Part shown: one piece after another, positions 45,986 through 53,913 of the stretch
How the letters are laid out: the number at the start of each line of letters is the position of its first letter
How positions within the stretch are numbered: the first letter of the stretch is position 1
Source of the DNA: Zobellia galactanivorans
GTDB taxonomy: Bacteria > Bacteroidota > Bacteroidia > Flavobacteriales > Flavobacteriaceae
Direction of reading: 5' to 3'
DNA: 64,000 nucleotides
NCBI RefSeq assembly: GCF_000973105.1
Contig: NC_015844.1
Coordinates: 2,352,501 to 2,416,500 of the forward strand
Notes under the pieces: model-generated
What the model was told of the DNA's origin: nothing
Database searches by the model: none
What the model saw: only the letters and a program-made list of their open reading frames with translations
Made by a program: the position numbers and the translations under genes

Positions 45986-46038
45986 GGTATTTTGAAGTGA
46001 TGGGGTAAGGGTCGGCACGAGCAATTTTTTTCAAAGGG

Positions 46039-46058
46039 TTCAGAAAACAGGTTCTGAA
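46039..46058. promoter_or_regulatory. Inverted repeat at the inferred start of the GT2 transcript
   Basis: TTCAGAA, spacer AACAGG, TTCTGAA: perfect 7-bp arms at 46039-46045 and 46052-46058. It overlaps the expected transcription start of the promoter at 46066-46095, which is where a repressor would block it. It could also fold as a leader hairpin. Confidence 0.45.
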
Positions 46059-46065
46059 TTTTCAG

Positions 46066-46095
46066 CAAAGATACGTATTACGAACCTTGTAACAA
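46066..46095 (-). promoter_or_regulatory. Bacteroidota promoter before the GT2 gene
   Basis: On the minus strand TTG (46095-46093), 19 bases, TATCTTTG (46073-46066): exact match to the TTG-N19-TAnnTTTG pattern of flavobacteria. It is inside the 92-base gap before the GT2 start and lets the last six genes of the cluster (GT2 through PaaK-like) be made separately from the upstream operon. Confidence 0.6.
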
Positions 46096-46581
46096 TTGCC
46101 TTTCTGATTCGTTAAAGGCTTCTGATTTTGAAATATACCCTTTTACGAAATCCTTGCTGTTCTTATTGGGGATGGTATTGAAGTTCTCGATTATAAATTG
46201 TTTGTCTTCCTCAATGTTTTTGGTGTACCCCGTAATCTTGGGTACGTTCTCTTGAACGCTTAGACGGATGCAGCGTATTTCAACATTATCGGGTTCTGCC
46301 GCTATGGCAAATTCCAAAAGTTCCGCCCCTTCCTTAAAAAAGGTCTTTTTTTCTTTTATGCCTTTGGCGTATTTCGCCATCATTGTAGTCACCGCCCCTT
46401 TAAAGGCTACTAGCGTTTTGTTGTCGGTTTTGGCCACCGAAACCAGGTCGTCGTTTAGTGCAATGGTGGCGCTTTCATTACCTGAAGCTTCAACATAGGC
46501 TGTTCTTACCCGGGACAAATCTACCGGATTTGTAAGGGATAAAAGTGAAAAAAAAGCGAACAGAACTAGTTTTAAGTGCAT
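46078..46581 (-). CDS. Exported protein of unknown function in the pigment cluster
   Basis: 167 residues with a signal peptide (MHLKLVLFAFFSLLSLTNPV). The mature region is helical and hydrophilic (KTLVAFKGAVTTMMAKYAKG; FAIAAEPDNVEIRCIRLSVQE). No family that I recognise. It lies 5 bases from the FabZ-like gene, so is in the same operon. Conserved small exported genes are found at this place in other flexirubin clusters; the job is unknown. Confidence 0.7.
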   Translation of the reverse strand: MHLKLVLFAFFSLLSLTNPVDLSRVRTAYVEASGNESATIALNDDLVSVAKTDNKTLVAFKGAVTTMMAKYAKGIKEKKTFFKEGAELLEFAIAAEPDNVEIRCIRLSVQENVPKITGYTKNIEEDKQFIIENFNTIPNKNSKDFVKGYISKSEAFNESERQLLQGS

Positions 46582-46586
46582 AAAAT

Positions 46587-46955
46587 CTAGGTTAGAATAT
46601 TAAAGGTAGCGCTTAATTTTAAGGCTAATGTATCGTCAAAAGTTGTGGTATTCTTCACTTTTACGATAGCCTCTTCCTCCGTAATCGTCAGCTTGAGTTG
46701 AATGGTGTCGTTTTTCTCGGGATTGATAATGGCCATGAACTTCACGTTCGTGGCGACCGAAAGAAACAGCATTTTTTCCGTGGCCTGCTCGGTGAGTTCT
46801 TTGATGATTTGGATCATACATACGCCGGGCATCACGGGGTTGCCGGGAAAATGGCCCTTGAAAACATCATGCGCGGCGTTCAGTTTAACCGTGGCAGTTA
46901 CGTTCTTCCCTTCCTTTTCAAAACTTTCAACGGAATACAATCCTTCGATCAACAT
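46587..46955 (-). CDS. FabZ-like 3-hydroxyacyl-ACP dehydratase
   Basis: 122 residues, one hotdog domain. The catalytic sequence KGHFPGNPVMPGV holds His35, as in FabZ/FabA. The usual acidic partner (Glu on the other monomer) is not clear, so activity is probable rather than certain. Would dehydrate 3-hydroxyacyl-ACP intermediates to enoyl-ACP, a step needed for each polyene double bond. Five bases from both neighbours. Confidence 0.82.
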   Translation of the reverse strand: MLIEGLYSVESFEKEGKNVTATVKLNAAHDVFKGHFPGNPVMPGVCMIQIIKELTEQATEKMLFLSVATNVKFMAIINPEKNDTIQLKLTITEEEAIVKVKNTTTFDDTLALKLSATFNILT

Positions 46956-46960
46956 GTCCT

Positions 46961-47548
46961 TTATAATTTAAATTTGTATGCGGCACCTATTTGAAATACC
47001 CCATTGAGATTGCTTCCGGCTTCTTCGTAATAATCGTCTTCGCCAAAGAAGTCAACGCTTATGGTTCCTTGCTTGTACCTTGCTTCAAGTATCAGGCCAA
47101 AATCAAACTCGTAGCCTATTCCTCCAAAAACGACGACATCTAGAGGCGAGATTTCATCATCGACGTTAAAGTTGGTCAAGTTAACAAAATTGTTGTCAAA
47201 ATTAATATCCAATCCAAGACCCAGTATAAAATGAAATCCCTTGTCAGGGCTTACATAAAATTTGTTCGGTATGCCGATGGAAATATAGTTGATGTTTACA
47301 TCGCCATATGCGTCGGAATTCGATTTGCCCCCTTGATTGGAATATAGGATTTCGGGCTGTAAGGAGTAGTAATCCGTTAGTGAAATGTCGGCAAAGGCGC
47401 CTATGTATATTCCCGATTTGGTATCAAGCGCGGTGTTACTGATGTTCGAACTGTTCAGACCTACCTTTATACCGGGGCGCGTCTGTGCCATGGTCATGCC
47501 CGTGCTGCAAAAAACCACTAGCATGATAAGAAGTTTTACGGTTTTCAT
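46961..47548 (-). CDS. PorT-like outer-membrane beta-barrel protein
   Basis: 195 residues. Signal peptide MKTVKLLIMLVVFCSTGMTMAQ, then TRPGIKVGLNSSNISN, the entry sequence of the PorT/outer-membrane beta-barrel group, strands with YSLQPEILYSNQGGKSN and a C-terminal aromatic-basic end (FQIGAAYKFKL). About eight strands. In this cluster it could help place pigment in the outer membrane (inference). Overlaps the next gene by 4 bases. Confidence 0.8.
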   Translation of the reverse strand: MKTVKLLIMLVVFCSTGMTMAQTRPGIKVGLNSSNISNTALDTKSGIYIGAFADISLTDYYSLQPEILYSNQGGKSNSDAYGDVNINYISIGIPNKFYVSPDKGFHFILGLGLDINFDNNFVNLTNFNVDDEISPLDVVVFGGIGYEFDFGLILEARYKQGTISVDFFGEDDYYEEAGSNLNGVFQIGAAYKFKL

Positions 47549-48156
47549 TTGAACGATTTTAATGTAATATGAAGTTTGAAGTTGTAGTGTGCTATTTCAA
47601 TTTCCTTGGCAAACTGGTCATCGATATTGCTAAAGAAGAATTCTACTTTTTTTTGGTTTCGGTCAACTCGGGCAATTCTGTTCAGCTGCCCCCTCTTGTA
47701 ATAAAAATAATGTTTTTTAGATAGGATGTCGCTCTGTAATACGGTATCGCCATCTAGGCTAAATTGATTCTTTACTTGCGATTGTTCCTGTATTAACGCT
47801 TTAAAATCCCGTTTTAAGATATTGATGAGTACTTTTTTGTCCAATTCCTTTAAAATCCGGTTTACCACGAAGTCGTTTTCCTTAAAGGTGAAATCGAAAA
47901 TGGTATTGCCTATTTCGGTGGTAAACGCAATGCGATGATGGTCGGGCCCCAACTTTTTGACGATAAAAATACCTCCGAACGATTTGTTGAACGCATCGAT
48001 TTTGGCCTTGTATACATAGTCTTTCTCGGGATTTGAAAAATAGGGGTTTTGAAGCTCTTGAGAAGATTCTGTGCGGGGTTCAAACCCATTTTTGGCAGGG
48101 TAAGAAGCGCATCCGACCCATAGAAAAAGGCAAAGGCTACTGAGTAAAGACCGCAT
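47545..48156 (-). CDS. Lipoprotein, possible LolB-like partner of the LolA-like gene
   Basis: 203 residues; lipoprotein signal with Cys16 (FLWVGCASY). Mature part is beta-rich with KIDAFNKSFGGIFIVKKLG, HRIAFTTEIGNTIFDFTF and ending in KFHITLK-like hydrophobic strands (YNFKLHITLKSFK). It lies directly after the LolA-like gene, overlapping it by 20 bases. In aryl polyene clusters a LolB-like DUF3261 lipoprotein has that place and job, so I infer an outer-membrane acceptor role; sequence identity to LolB is not visible by eye. Confidence 0.65.
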   Translation of the reverse strand: MRSLLSSLCLFLWVGCASYPAKNGFEPRTESSQELQNPYFSNPEKDYVYKAKIDAFNKSFGGIFIVKKLGPDHHRIAFTTEIGNTIFDFTFKENDFVVNRILKELDKKVLINILKRDFKALIQEQSQVKNQFSLDGDTVLQSDILSKKHYFYYKRGQLNRIARVDRNQKKVEFFFSNIDDQFAKEIEIAHYNFKLHITLKSFK

Positions 48157-48754
48157 CTGACAAGGTTTTGTTCACGACACGATCGGTAAATTTAATTTGG
48201 GTATAGTCGTCTGAGGGTTCGATCATTTTCACCTCGGTTACATCGCCGTTGGCGTTAAAGGAAAGGTGAAAGGCTTTGATGAACTTGGCAAACTGTTCGT
48301 CTTTCGGAAGAAAGTATACCAAACTAGAATCGTTTATTTTAAAATATTTGATGTTGAACTCGTTGTCGTCGAACATATCGCCACGTATACTGGCCGTAAT
48401 GAGTTGGTTCAACTGTTTGAATATTTTGTTCGACCCCACGTCCATATTACTCTTGTTACCGTCATCGTTGATGTATAGGGTTTCGTTTTTGAACAAGACC
48501 GAATAGGCAAAGGGCTTGGTGTATTGCCACTTGACCAGGTTGGGGGCCTTGAAGGCCAATTGGCCCTGTGATACGATATCGTCTGATAGGAAGTCTAGGT
48601 GCTTGTATTGGGTAAAATCGCTCATTACCGTGGTAATCGCCTCTGCCCGGGTCTTTACCTTGGCCTTTAGCGCCGTGGCTTCGTCCGGCGTCATTTGCTT
48701 TTGTGCAACGGCCGAAACGGAAATAAAAAGGATAAGAAAAAGTATCTTATGCAT
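48137..48754 (-). CDS. LolA-like lipoprotein carrier
   Basis: 205 residues; signal peptide MHKILFLILFISVSAVAQ. LolA features: TVMSDFTQYKHLDFLSDDIVSQGQLAFKAPNLVKWQY (seen in parts) and the long curved-sheet pattern of a periplasmic hydrophobic-cargo carrier. In flexirubin and aryl polyene clusters such a LolA-like gene is thought to carry the pigment lipid to the outer membrane. Translation is coupled to the deacetylase (8-base overlap). Confidence 0.87.
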   Translation of the reverse strand: MHKILFLILFISVSAVAQKQMTPDEATALKAKVKTRAEAITTVMSDFTQYKHLDFLSDDIVSQGQLAFKAPNLVKWQYTKPFAYSVLFKNETLYINDDGNKSNMDVGSNKIFKQLNQLITASIRGDMFDDNEFNIKYFKINDSSLVYFLPKDEQFAKFIKAFHLSFNANGDVTEVKMIEPSDDYTQIKFTDRVVNKTLSDAVFTQ

Positions 48755-49523
48755 AAGCTTCGATTTCTAGTAGACGGTCAACAGTGACCGAACTGAGATT
48801 TTTCTTCCGCAAAAATAACAATAACTGTTCCAAAACGGCGATTGTTTTTTCGCTGGTGTCGTGCAGCAGTATAATATCGCCCTTTGATACCTTGTGCGTT
48901 ATTCGTTTTAAGACGGTTTCTTCCGACCTTGATGTCGTGTCCAATGAGCGTACGTTCCACCCTATGCTGTGTACTTTTAGTTTGTCTACCGCTTTTGCAA
49001 TCTGCGGATTGGTCACCCCAAAAGCGGGTCGATAGAGTTTTATTTTTTTTTCGGTCAAGGTGTGCACAAGGTTTTCGGTTTGAACGAGCTCGTTCAAAAC
49101 CTTATCTAACGAAAAAAAACCGAAAGTATTGGCGTGTGAGTAAGTATGGTTGCCAATGGCGTGCCCTTGGGAAATGATCTGTTTTAAAATTTCCGGATGT
49201 TTCTCGATCCGTTGTCCAACGCAAAAGAAGGTCGCCTTGGCATTGTATTTTGCCAATAGTTCGAGTGCTTTGGGGGTGAATTCAGGGTTTGGGCCATCGT
49301 CAAACGTAATGGCGACCCAATTGTTTTCAGTTTTTTTGTTGGAGTGTCTTGAGGTGAGATGGTAATTCCATTGGATAAAGAATGAGCCAAAAACCGTAAG
49401 GGAGAACCAAAGGAACAAAAGCGCAAAAACCGGCCACCAGGGTAGGTATTCCATAAAGCATAGCGCGACCAAGGGCAGCAAAAGAAAAACAACAGCGGTA
49501 TTTACCCTTTTCCGCCTTAGCAT
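48747..49523 (-). CDS. Polysaccharide deacetylase (NodB-type, CE4)
   Basis: 258 residues. Two N-terminal membrane helices (AVVFLLLPLVALCFMEYLPWW; PVFALLFLWFSLTVFGSF) and a NodB domain: AITFDDGPNPE (metal Asp), GNHTYSHAN (zinc His pair) and YRPAFGVTN. Deacetylates N-acetyl groups on glycans in known members. The role in pigment assembly is open; it may act on a glycosylated lipid intermediate made by the GT2 gene. Overlaps the chain-length-factor-like gene by 7 bases. Confidence 0.87.
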   Translation of the reverse strand: MLRRKRVNTAVVFLLLPLVALCFMEYLPWWPVFALLFLWFSLTVFGSFFIQWNYHLTSRHSNKKTENNWVAITFDDGPNPEFTPKALELLAKYNAKATFFCVGQRIEKHPEILKQIISQGHAIGNHTYSHANTFGFFSLDKVLNELVQTENLVHTLTEKKIKLYRPAFGVTNPQIAKAVDKLKVHSIGWNVRSLDTTSRSEETVLKRITHKVSKGDIILLHDTSEKTIAVLEQLLLFLRKKNLSSVTVDRLLEIEAYA

Positions 49524-50581
49524 TTGCGAATTAAGGTAAGGCTGTGGTTTTCTCCTCTATATTGGTTGTATATCAAAATGGTCTCTAGCTTTGCAGGGAC
49601 GATTGCATTGAGTTGTACCACTTCGGGAACCGTCTGTGTCTTTATAATTTTATTGGCCAACCAAAAAGCAAATCCCGTTGCGGTATCGAATTCACCCGAA
49701 AGGTGTTTGTAATAGGCTTGGGGCGTATCTTTTAACAAGGAAGAGCCCAGCTGGTCGTAATAAGTGTCAAAATTAACATCGCCATTGTTACCGAGTATGG
49801 CAAGGTCTATATCATCGATATTAAGTTGTTGCCGTTCTAAAAAGGCGAGTACTTTTTCTTCGAGGCGTTCTTTTGATAGGGTGTTGAATGTTTTTACGGC
49901 AAGCAGTTCGGCGTAACAAGAGGGGGCTTTTTGATTCGAAAGCACAAAAAAGTGGGCGCCTTCACCCATTACCATGCCCTCGGTCTTCGATTGCAAAAGC
50001 TCTTGGGAGGCTACAGGTTCTTTCTTGATATGCCCGATCAAACGGTGGGTTTCCACATGGTGGTCTACCAATTCGTCTACACCGCCGACAAGAACGGTTT
50101 CGGCTTCATCGTTTTCGATCATCATCTTGGCGTCGATCAAAGACGATTCAAACGAAACGGCCGAATGTACAAAGGTGAAATTGTGTCCTTTGCAACCTAG
50201 GCCAAGCGCAATTTGCCCTGCCACGGTATTGTGTGATGACTGAATAAAGCGGGTAGGGGTTAAAAACTGCTCATCGTTCTTGATGATATCGCTAACGAAA
50301 CGTTCGGAGTCACCAATACAGCCCAGTCCGGTGCCTACGATAATGGCATCTATGTTTTCTATTCCGGCTTCGTTAAGGGCGTTTTTAGAACTTACCGTGC
50401 TCATTTTTATACCTCGGGCCATACGGCGTGCGGCCGCTGGAGGAATGTATTCCTTATAATTGGGGTCGATTACGGGTACCGTGCTCGCATTGTACTCCGT
50501 AATTTCATTTAGAAACTCGCTGTTGTCAAAGGTTTTTTGGGCCGAAACCGAACCTACACTATTTATATATACTGGTTTCAT
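49517..50581 (-). CDS. Catalytically dead ketosynthase (chain-length-factor-like)
   Basis: 354 residues from ATG 50581 (MKPVYINSVG), sharing one base with the stop of the active ketosynthase before it. Thiolase-fold length fits a ketosynthase, but the active-site Cys region reads THVHSAVSFE-like (VHSAVSFESS, Val in place of Cys), the first His region reads ILGNNGDVNFD (Asn in place of His), and the second reads KHLSGEFDTATG (Glu in place of His). That is the pattern of chain-length factors in type II polyketide synthases, which pair with an active KS and set chain length. Confidence 0.82.
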   Translation of the reverse strand: MKPVYINSVGSVSAQKTFDNSEFLNEITEYNASTVPVIDPNYKEYIPPAAARRMARGIKMSTVSSKNALNEAGIENIDAIIVGTGLGCIGDSERFVSDIIKNDEQFLTPTRFIQSSHNTVAGQIALGLGCKGHNFTFVHSAVSFESSLIDAKMMIENDEAETVLVGGVDELVDHHVETHRLIGHIKKEPVASQELLQSKTEGMVMGEGAHFFVLSNQKAPSCYAELLAVKTFNTLSKERLEEKVLAFLERQQLNIDDIDLAILGNNGDVNFDTYYDQLGSSLLKDTPQAYYKHLSGEFDTATGFAFWLANKIIKTQTVPEVVQLNAIVPAKLETILIYNQYRGENHSLTLIRKC

Positions 50582-51783
50582 TAGGCTTCTTTGGAAAAGA
50601 TTAAAGTGGAACAATTTCCGCCGAACCCGAAAGAATTGGAGAGTACATGGTGCAACTCCTTTTGTTTTACCGTCGTTTGCGGAAGCAGTTCAAATTCCTT
50701 CATCGGGGTGGTAAAGTTGAGGTTAGGGTAAATTACGTTGTTCTGTAATGCCAAAACCGAATATACGGCCTCTATACCACCTGCTACGGCCAGCGTATGG
50801 CCCGTAAAGGCCTTGGTTGAACTGAATTCGGGCACTTTGTCGCCGAAGATACGAAGTAAGGAACGGCCTTCGGAAAGGTCGTTGTTCGGTGTTGCGGTTC
50901 CGTGTGCGTTTATGTAATCGATATCGGATGGGGTCAAGCCTGAAACTTTTAAGGCCTTTTCCATCGCCAATACGGCACCGTCCCCATTTTCAGAGGAGGC
51001 GGTTTGGTGAAAGGCATCATTGGCATTGCCGTAGCCTTTTACGTAACCCAATACTTTTTTCTGGTCCCTTTTTACGATTTCATCGGATTCTAACACAAGG
51101 TAGGCCGCGGCCTCACCCAGGTTAAGTCCTTTTCTGTTGTCGTCAAATGGCGTGTTGTAGGTGTCGGAGAGAATCATCAAAGTCTTGAAACCGTTGATGG
51201 TGAATTTGCACAGGCTATCGGTACCCCCCACGATAACACGGTCTAATTGCCCCGATTTTATCATTCGTGCCCCCAACATAATGGCGTTGGCAGCCGATGA
51301 ACAAGCGGTACTTATGGTAGAGACAAAACTCTCTGATATGCCAAGATGGTCGGCCAGTTTTTGTGTGGAATCGCCCGCATGAAGTCCATTGATATGGCCC
51401 CAATGTTCGTCGGTTTCAAAATATTCAAAATAATATTTTTCCGATTGGTCCATACCACCTACGGTAGTTCCGGAAATGAGTCCGGTCTCACAATCGTTGA
51501 TGTCGGTTATTCCGGCTTGTGATACGGCTTCCTCTGCGGAAAGCATGGCCAATAGGGCCGTTCTTGATACGGCCGTTTCTTCGGCTATTCCCAATTTTAC
51601 TTTTAATTGGGTATTGGTCATCCCTATTTCGCCTACCATGATATCGTTTTTGTGAACGGTATCTATTTTTGAAACTCTAGAAATGCCAAGTTTGCCAGAG
51701 ACCAGCGCCTCATAGTTTTCCTGCACATTGTTCCCAATGGCGGAAATTGCTCCCATTCCCGTAATTGCTACGCCCTTGCACAT
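50581..51783 (-). CDS. 3-oxoacyl-ACP synthase II-type (FabF-like), active
   Basis: 400 residues. Catalytic triad present: STACSSAANA (Cys), YINAHGTATPNND (His) and TKAFTGHTLAVAGG (His). Elongates acyl-ACP by malonyl units. It sits just before the dead ketosynthase with a 1-base overlap, which fits a KS-CLF heterodimer of an aryl-polyene synthase. A 122-base gap with a TetR-type palindrome precedes it, so its transcript may start separately from the ACP gene. Confidence 0.93.
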   Translation of the reverse strand: MCKGVAITGMGAISAIGNNVQENYEALVSGKLGISRVSKIDTVHKNDIMVGEIGMTNTQLKVKLGIAEETAVSRTALLAMLSAEEAVSQAGITDINDCETGLISGTTVGGMDQSEKYYFEYFETDEHWGHINGLHAGDSTQKLADHLGISESFVSTISTACSSAANAIMLGARMIKSGQLDRVIVGGTDSLCKFTINGFKTLMILSDTYNTPFDDNRKGLNLGEAAAYLVLESDEIVKRDQKKVLGYVKGYGNANDAFHQTASSENGDGAVLAMEKALKVSGLTPSDIDYINAHGTATPNNDLSEGRSLLRIFGDKVPEFSSTKAFTGHTLAVAGGIEAVYSVLALQNNVIYPNLNFTTPMKEFELLPQTTVKQKELHHVLSNSFGFGGNCSTLIFSKEA

Positions 51784-51859
51784 ATTAATTTGGAAGTATT
51801 ATAGATATAGAATAAAAATACGAATCTTAGACTTAAGTGCGAATTCTGTATACCGCTTA

Positions 51860-51875
51860 CGACCGATAGGTCGGT
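51860..51875. promoter_or_regulatory. TetR-type operator-like palindrome
   Basis: CGACCGATAGGTCGGT: two overlapping inverted repeats, ACCGA-TAGG-TCGGT (51862-51875) and CGACC-GATA-GGTCG (51860-51873). This is like the ACCGAxxxxTCGGT operators of TetR regulators. It is in the 122-base gap between the ACP gene and the FabF-like gene. No TetR gene is in the window, so the regulator may be past the right edge. Confidence 0.5.
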
Positions 51876-51905
51876 GTGCCAGGTAGCTTAAAAAACGAGG
51901 GATTT

Positions 51906-52163
51906 TTAGTTCGATCGGTTCGCCGCAATATAGGCGGCCATGGTATCGATAGACTCAAAAATCTTACGCCCTTCTTTCGGGTCGGCCAATTTAATGCCGT
52001 AATCTTTGTCGAGCATTACAATAAGCTCTAGCGCATCGATAGAGTCAAGACCAAGACCCTCTCCAAAAAGCGGGTCGTTATTTGCGATTTCGTCAACGGA
52101 AACATCTTCCAAGTTTAATTGCTCGATGATTTTCTCCTTCAATTCTTGTTTAAGTTCGCTCAT
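51906..52163 (-). CDS. Acyl carrier protein
   Basis: 85 residues, four-helix ACP with the phosphopantetheine-bearing Ser41 in GLGLDSIDALE. Helix II is acidic. Likely holds the polyene chain for the KS-CLF pair that follows. Overlaps the partial ketosynthase gene upstream by 4 bases. No terminator before the 122-base gap is visible. Confidence 0.93.
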   Translation of the reverse strand: MSELKQELKEKIIEQLNLEDVSVDEIANNDPLFGEGLGLDSIDALELIVMLDKDYGIKLADPKEGRKIFESIDTMAAYIAANRSN

Positions 52164-52768
52164 TTTGTTCTGTATAATTTGGTCAGTTCTCCGGTATCAT
52201 GGGGCAACAAACCTTTTTTAGCGATAACGTATAAAAACGCATCATATTTTCCTTTATCATAATCAACCCAGCCGCATAGTACTTCATCGGCTTTGCCCGT
52301 TTCTAGCAGATCATTGGCATAATCTGACAATAAATGGGGGTTAAACTCGGCAAATATAAAGAAACTATTTTCAGAATACAGTTTGTGGCGAATGCTAATT
52401 TCGCCCATACAGATATTTGGGAGGGTGTAGACGAATACGGCCGGACTGGCAAATGCGCCTGATCGGTCACTAATGGCGGCCTGGTGCTTACGGTCGGTGT
52501 CTAAGCTTGAGGCCTTATTTGAAAGCACAAGGGCGGTATTTTTTTCTTCCTGGTCTTTTAATAGCACCTCGGCACCCATAAAGGCCAATTTACTGAGGTT
52601 GTCCATTTTGAAGAACTTGGAATAGTCGGTTTCAAATTGTTTGTAAGCCGCTTTTATAAAGGCCGGAAACTCTTCGGAGGCATCGGAAAACAAAACTTTT
52701 CCGTTTCTGGAAATTTCTCCATTGGTTATGCGGCAATATGATTTTATATGGTAACCGGGCATATTCAT
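52160..52768 (-). CDS. Partial ketosynthase-like protein (Ketoacyl-synt_2 type)
   Basis: 202 residues from ATG 52768, the start overlapping the preceding stop (ATGA). Only an N-terminal half-type ketosynthase domain (PF13723-like) is present: SDRSGAFASPAVFVYTLPNI, GEISIRHKLYSENSFFIF and DEVLCGWVDYD. No catalytic Cys in the usual place. In aryl polyene clusters a protein of this type is a ketosynthase partner. It follows a full ketosynthase gene, so may form a complex with it. Confidence 0.82.
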   Translation of the reverse strand: MNMPGYHIKSYCRITNGEISRNGKVLFSDASEEFPAFIKAAYKQFETDYSKFFKMDNLSKLAFMGAEVLLKDQEEKNTALVLSNKASSLDTDRKHQAAISDRSGAFASPAVFVYTLPNICMGEISIRHKLYSENSFFIFAEFNPHLLSDYANDLLETGKADEVLCGWVDYDKGKYDAFLYVIAKKGLLPHDTGELTKLYRTK

Positions 52769-53913
52769 GGATTGACTTTTTGAAAGATTGCCGCTGTATT
52801 GCAACCTCCGAAACCCGAAGCTGTCTTTAGAAAAACACTGCTTTCCTTGGCGGAGGTTTCTTGTATGATGTTCAAGGGTTGCGAAACGCCCAGCTCTTGA
52901 AAGCCAAGGGAGGCGAACAAAGTGTTCGAATGTAAGGAATACATGCCGATAATGGTTTCCAAAAGACCGGAAGCCCCTAAGGTATGCCCAAAATAGCCCT
53001 TTAAGCTATTTAGGGGGCTGTCTTGTATATGGGCCCGGTTAAAGGCAATGGCTTCCATTTCGTCGTTGTACATGGTAGCCGTACCGTGGGCCGAAATAAA
53101 ATCTATGGCCTTGGGTGCTAGTTGGGCCTGGTCCATGGCCGACGTAATACTGCGATAAAGGCCCTCGCCCGTTCGGGAGGGTCCCGATATATGGTTGGCA
53201 TCGTTGCACGAGGCTTCCCCGAGTATACGAACGGATGCATCAATGAGTCGGTCTTTGTCCTTGGTTACGAGAATACTGCAGCCAACTTCGCCTATATTGA
53301 TTCCTGCCCGGGTCTTACAATACGGTCTACAGGGAGATTCGCTTAAGGCCTGAAACGAGTTAAAGCCCGATAAAATAAATTTGCTGACCAAATCTCCGGC
53401 AACCACGAATACGTGGTCATAGCGTTTTTGATGAATGAGGCGCTTGGCTACGGCCAAGGCTAAAACTCCCGAAACACAAGCATTGGATACTACTAAGGCT
53501 TCGTTTTTGAAGCCGAAAAAAGACTTTATTTTTTCTCCTAGTTCACTCAGGTAGGCCCTGTTTTCATCGAAAGGGCTGTCGGCATCCAAGACATCGATAT
53601 TGCCTTTGGTAGTCGATATGATGAGTCCGACCCTGTCCGTTAGGGGGATACCCGATTTCTTAAGGGTGTCGGCCAAAGAGACCAAAAGGATTTGTTCGAG
53701 TCGGGTATAGGCTTCTTGGGGGTTGAGCTTCGAGAATGCCTCATGCACGCTTTTTTGGTCGATCAGGGAAGAGTAAAAAGGGTTGGGAAGCACGTCGGGG
53801 TCGTTCACCAAGGTGAGTCCGGATACTTCGTTCTTAATACCATTTATCGCGGCTGGGCTATCGAGTCCGTAAGCGGAAACAATATTGTTATGTGAGAGGT
53901 AAACACTATCCAT
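52765..53913 (-). CDS. Ketosynthase (FabF/FabB-like)
   Basis: 382 residues. Cys in VVSNACVSGVLAL, His in DFISAHGTATMYND and His in LKGYFGHTLGASGLLE: the full triad is present, so it should be active. The sequence differs from the FabF-like protein at 50581, suggesting a different chain position or partner. Overlaps the thioesterase gene by 8 bases. Confidence 0.9.
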   Translation of the reverse strand: MDSVYLSHNNIVSAYGLDSPAAINGIKNEVSGLTLVNDPDVLPNPFYSSLIDQKSVHEAFSKLNPQEAYTRLEQILLVSLADTLKKSGIPLTDRVGLIISTTKGNIDVLDADSPFDENRAYLSELGEKIKSFFGFKNEALVVSNACVSGVLALAVAKRLIHQKRYDHVFVVAGDLVSKFILSGFNSFQALSESPCRPYCKTRAGINIGEVGCSILVTKDKDRLIDASVRILGEASCNDANHISGPSRTGEGLYRSITSAMDQAQLAPKAIDFISAHGTATMYNDEMEAIAFNRAHIQDSPLNSLKGYFGHTLGASGLLETIIGMYSLHSNTLFASLGFQELGVSQPLNIIQETSAKESSVFLKTASGFGGCNTAAIFQKVNP

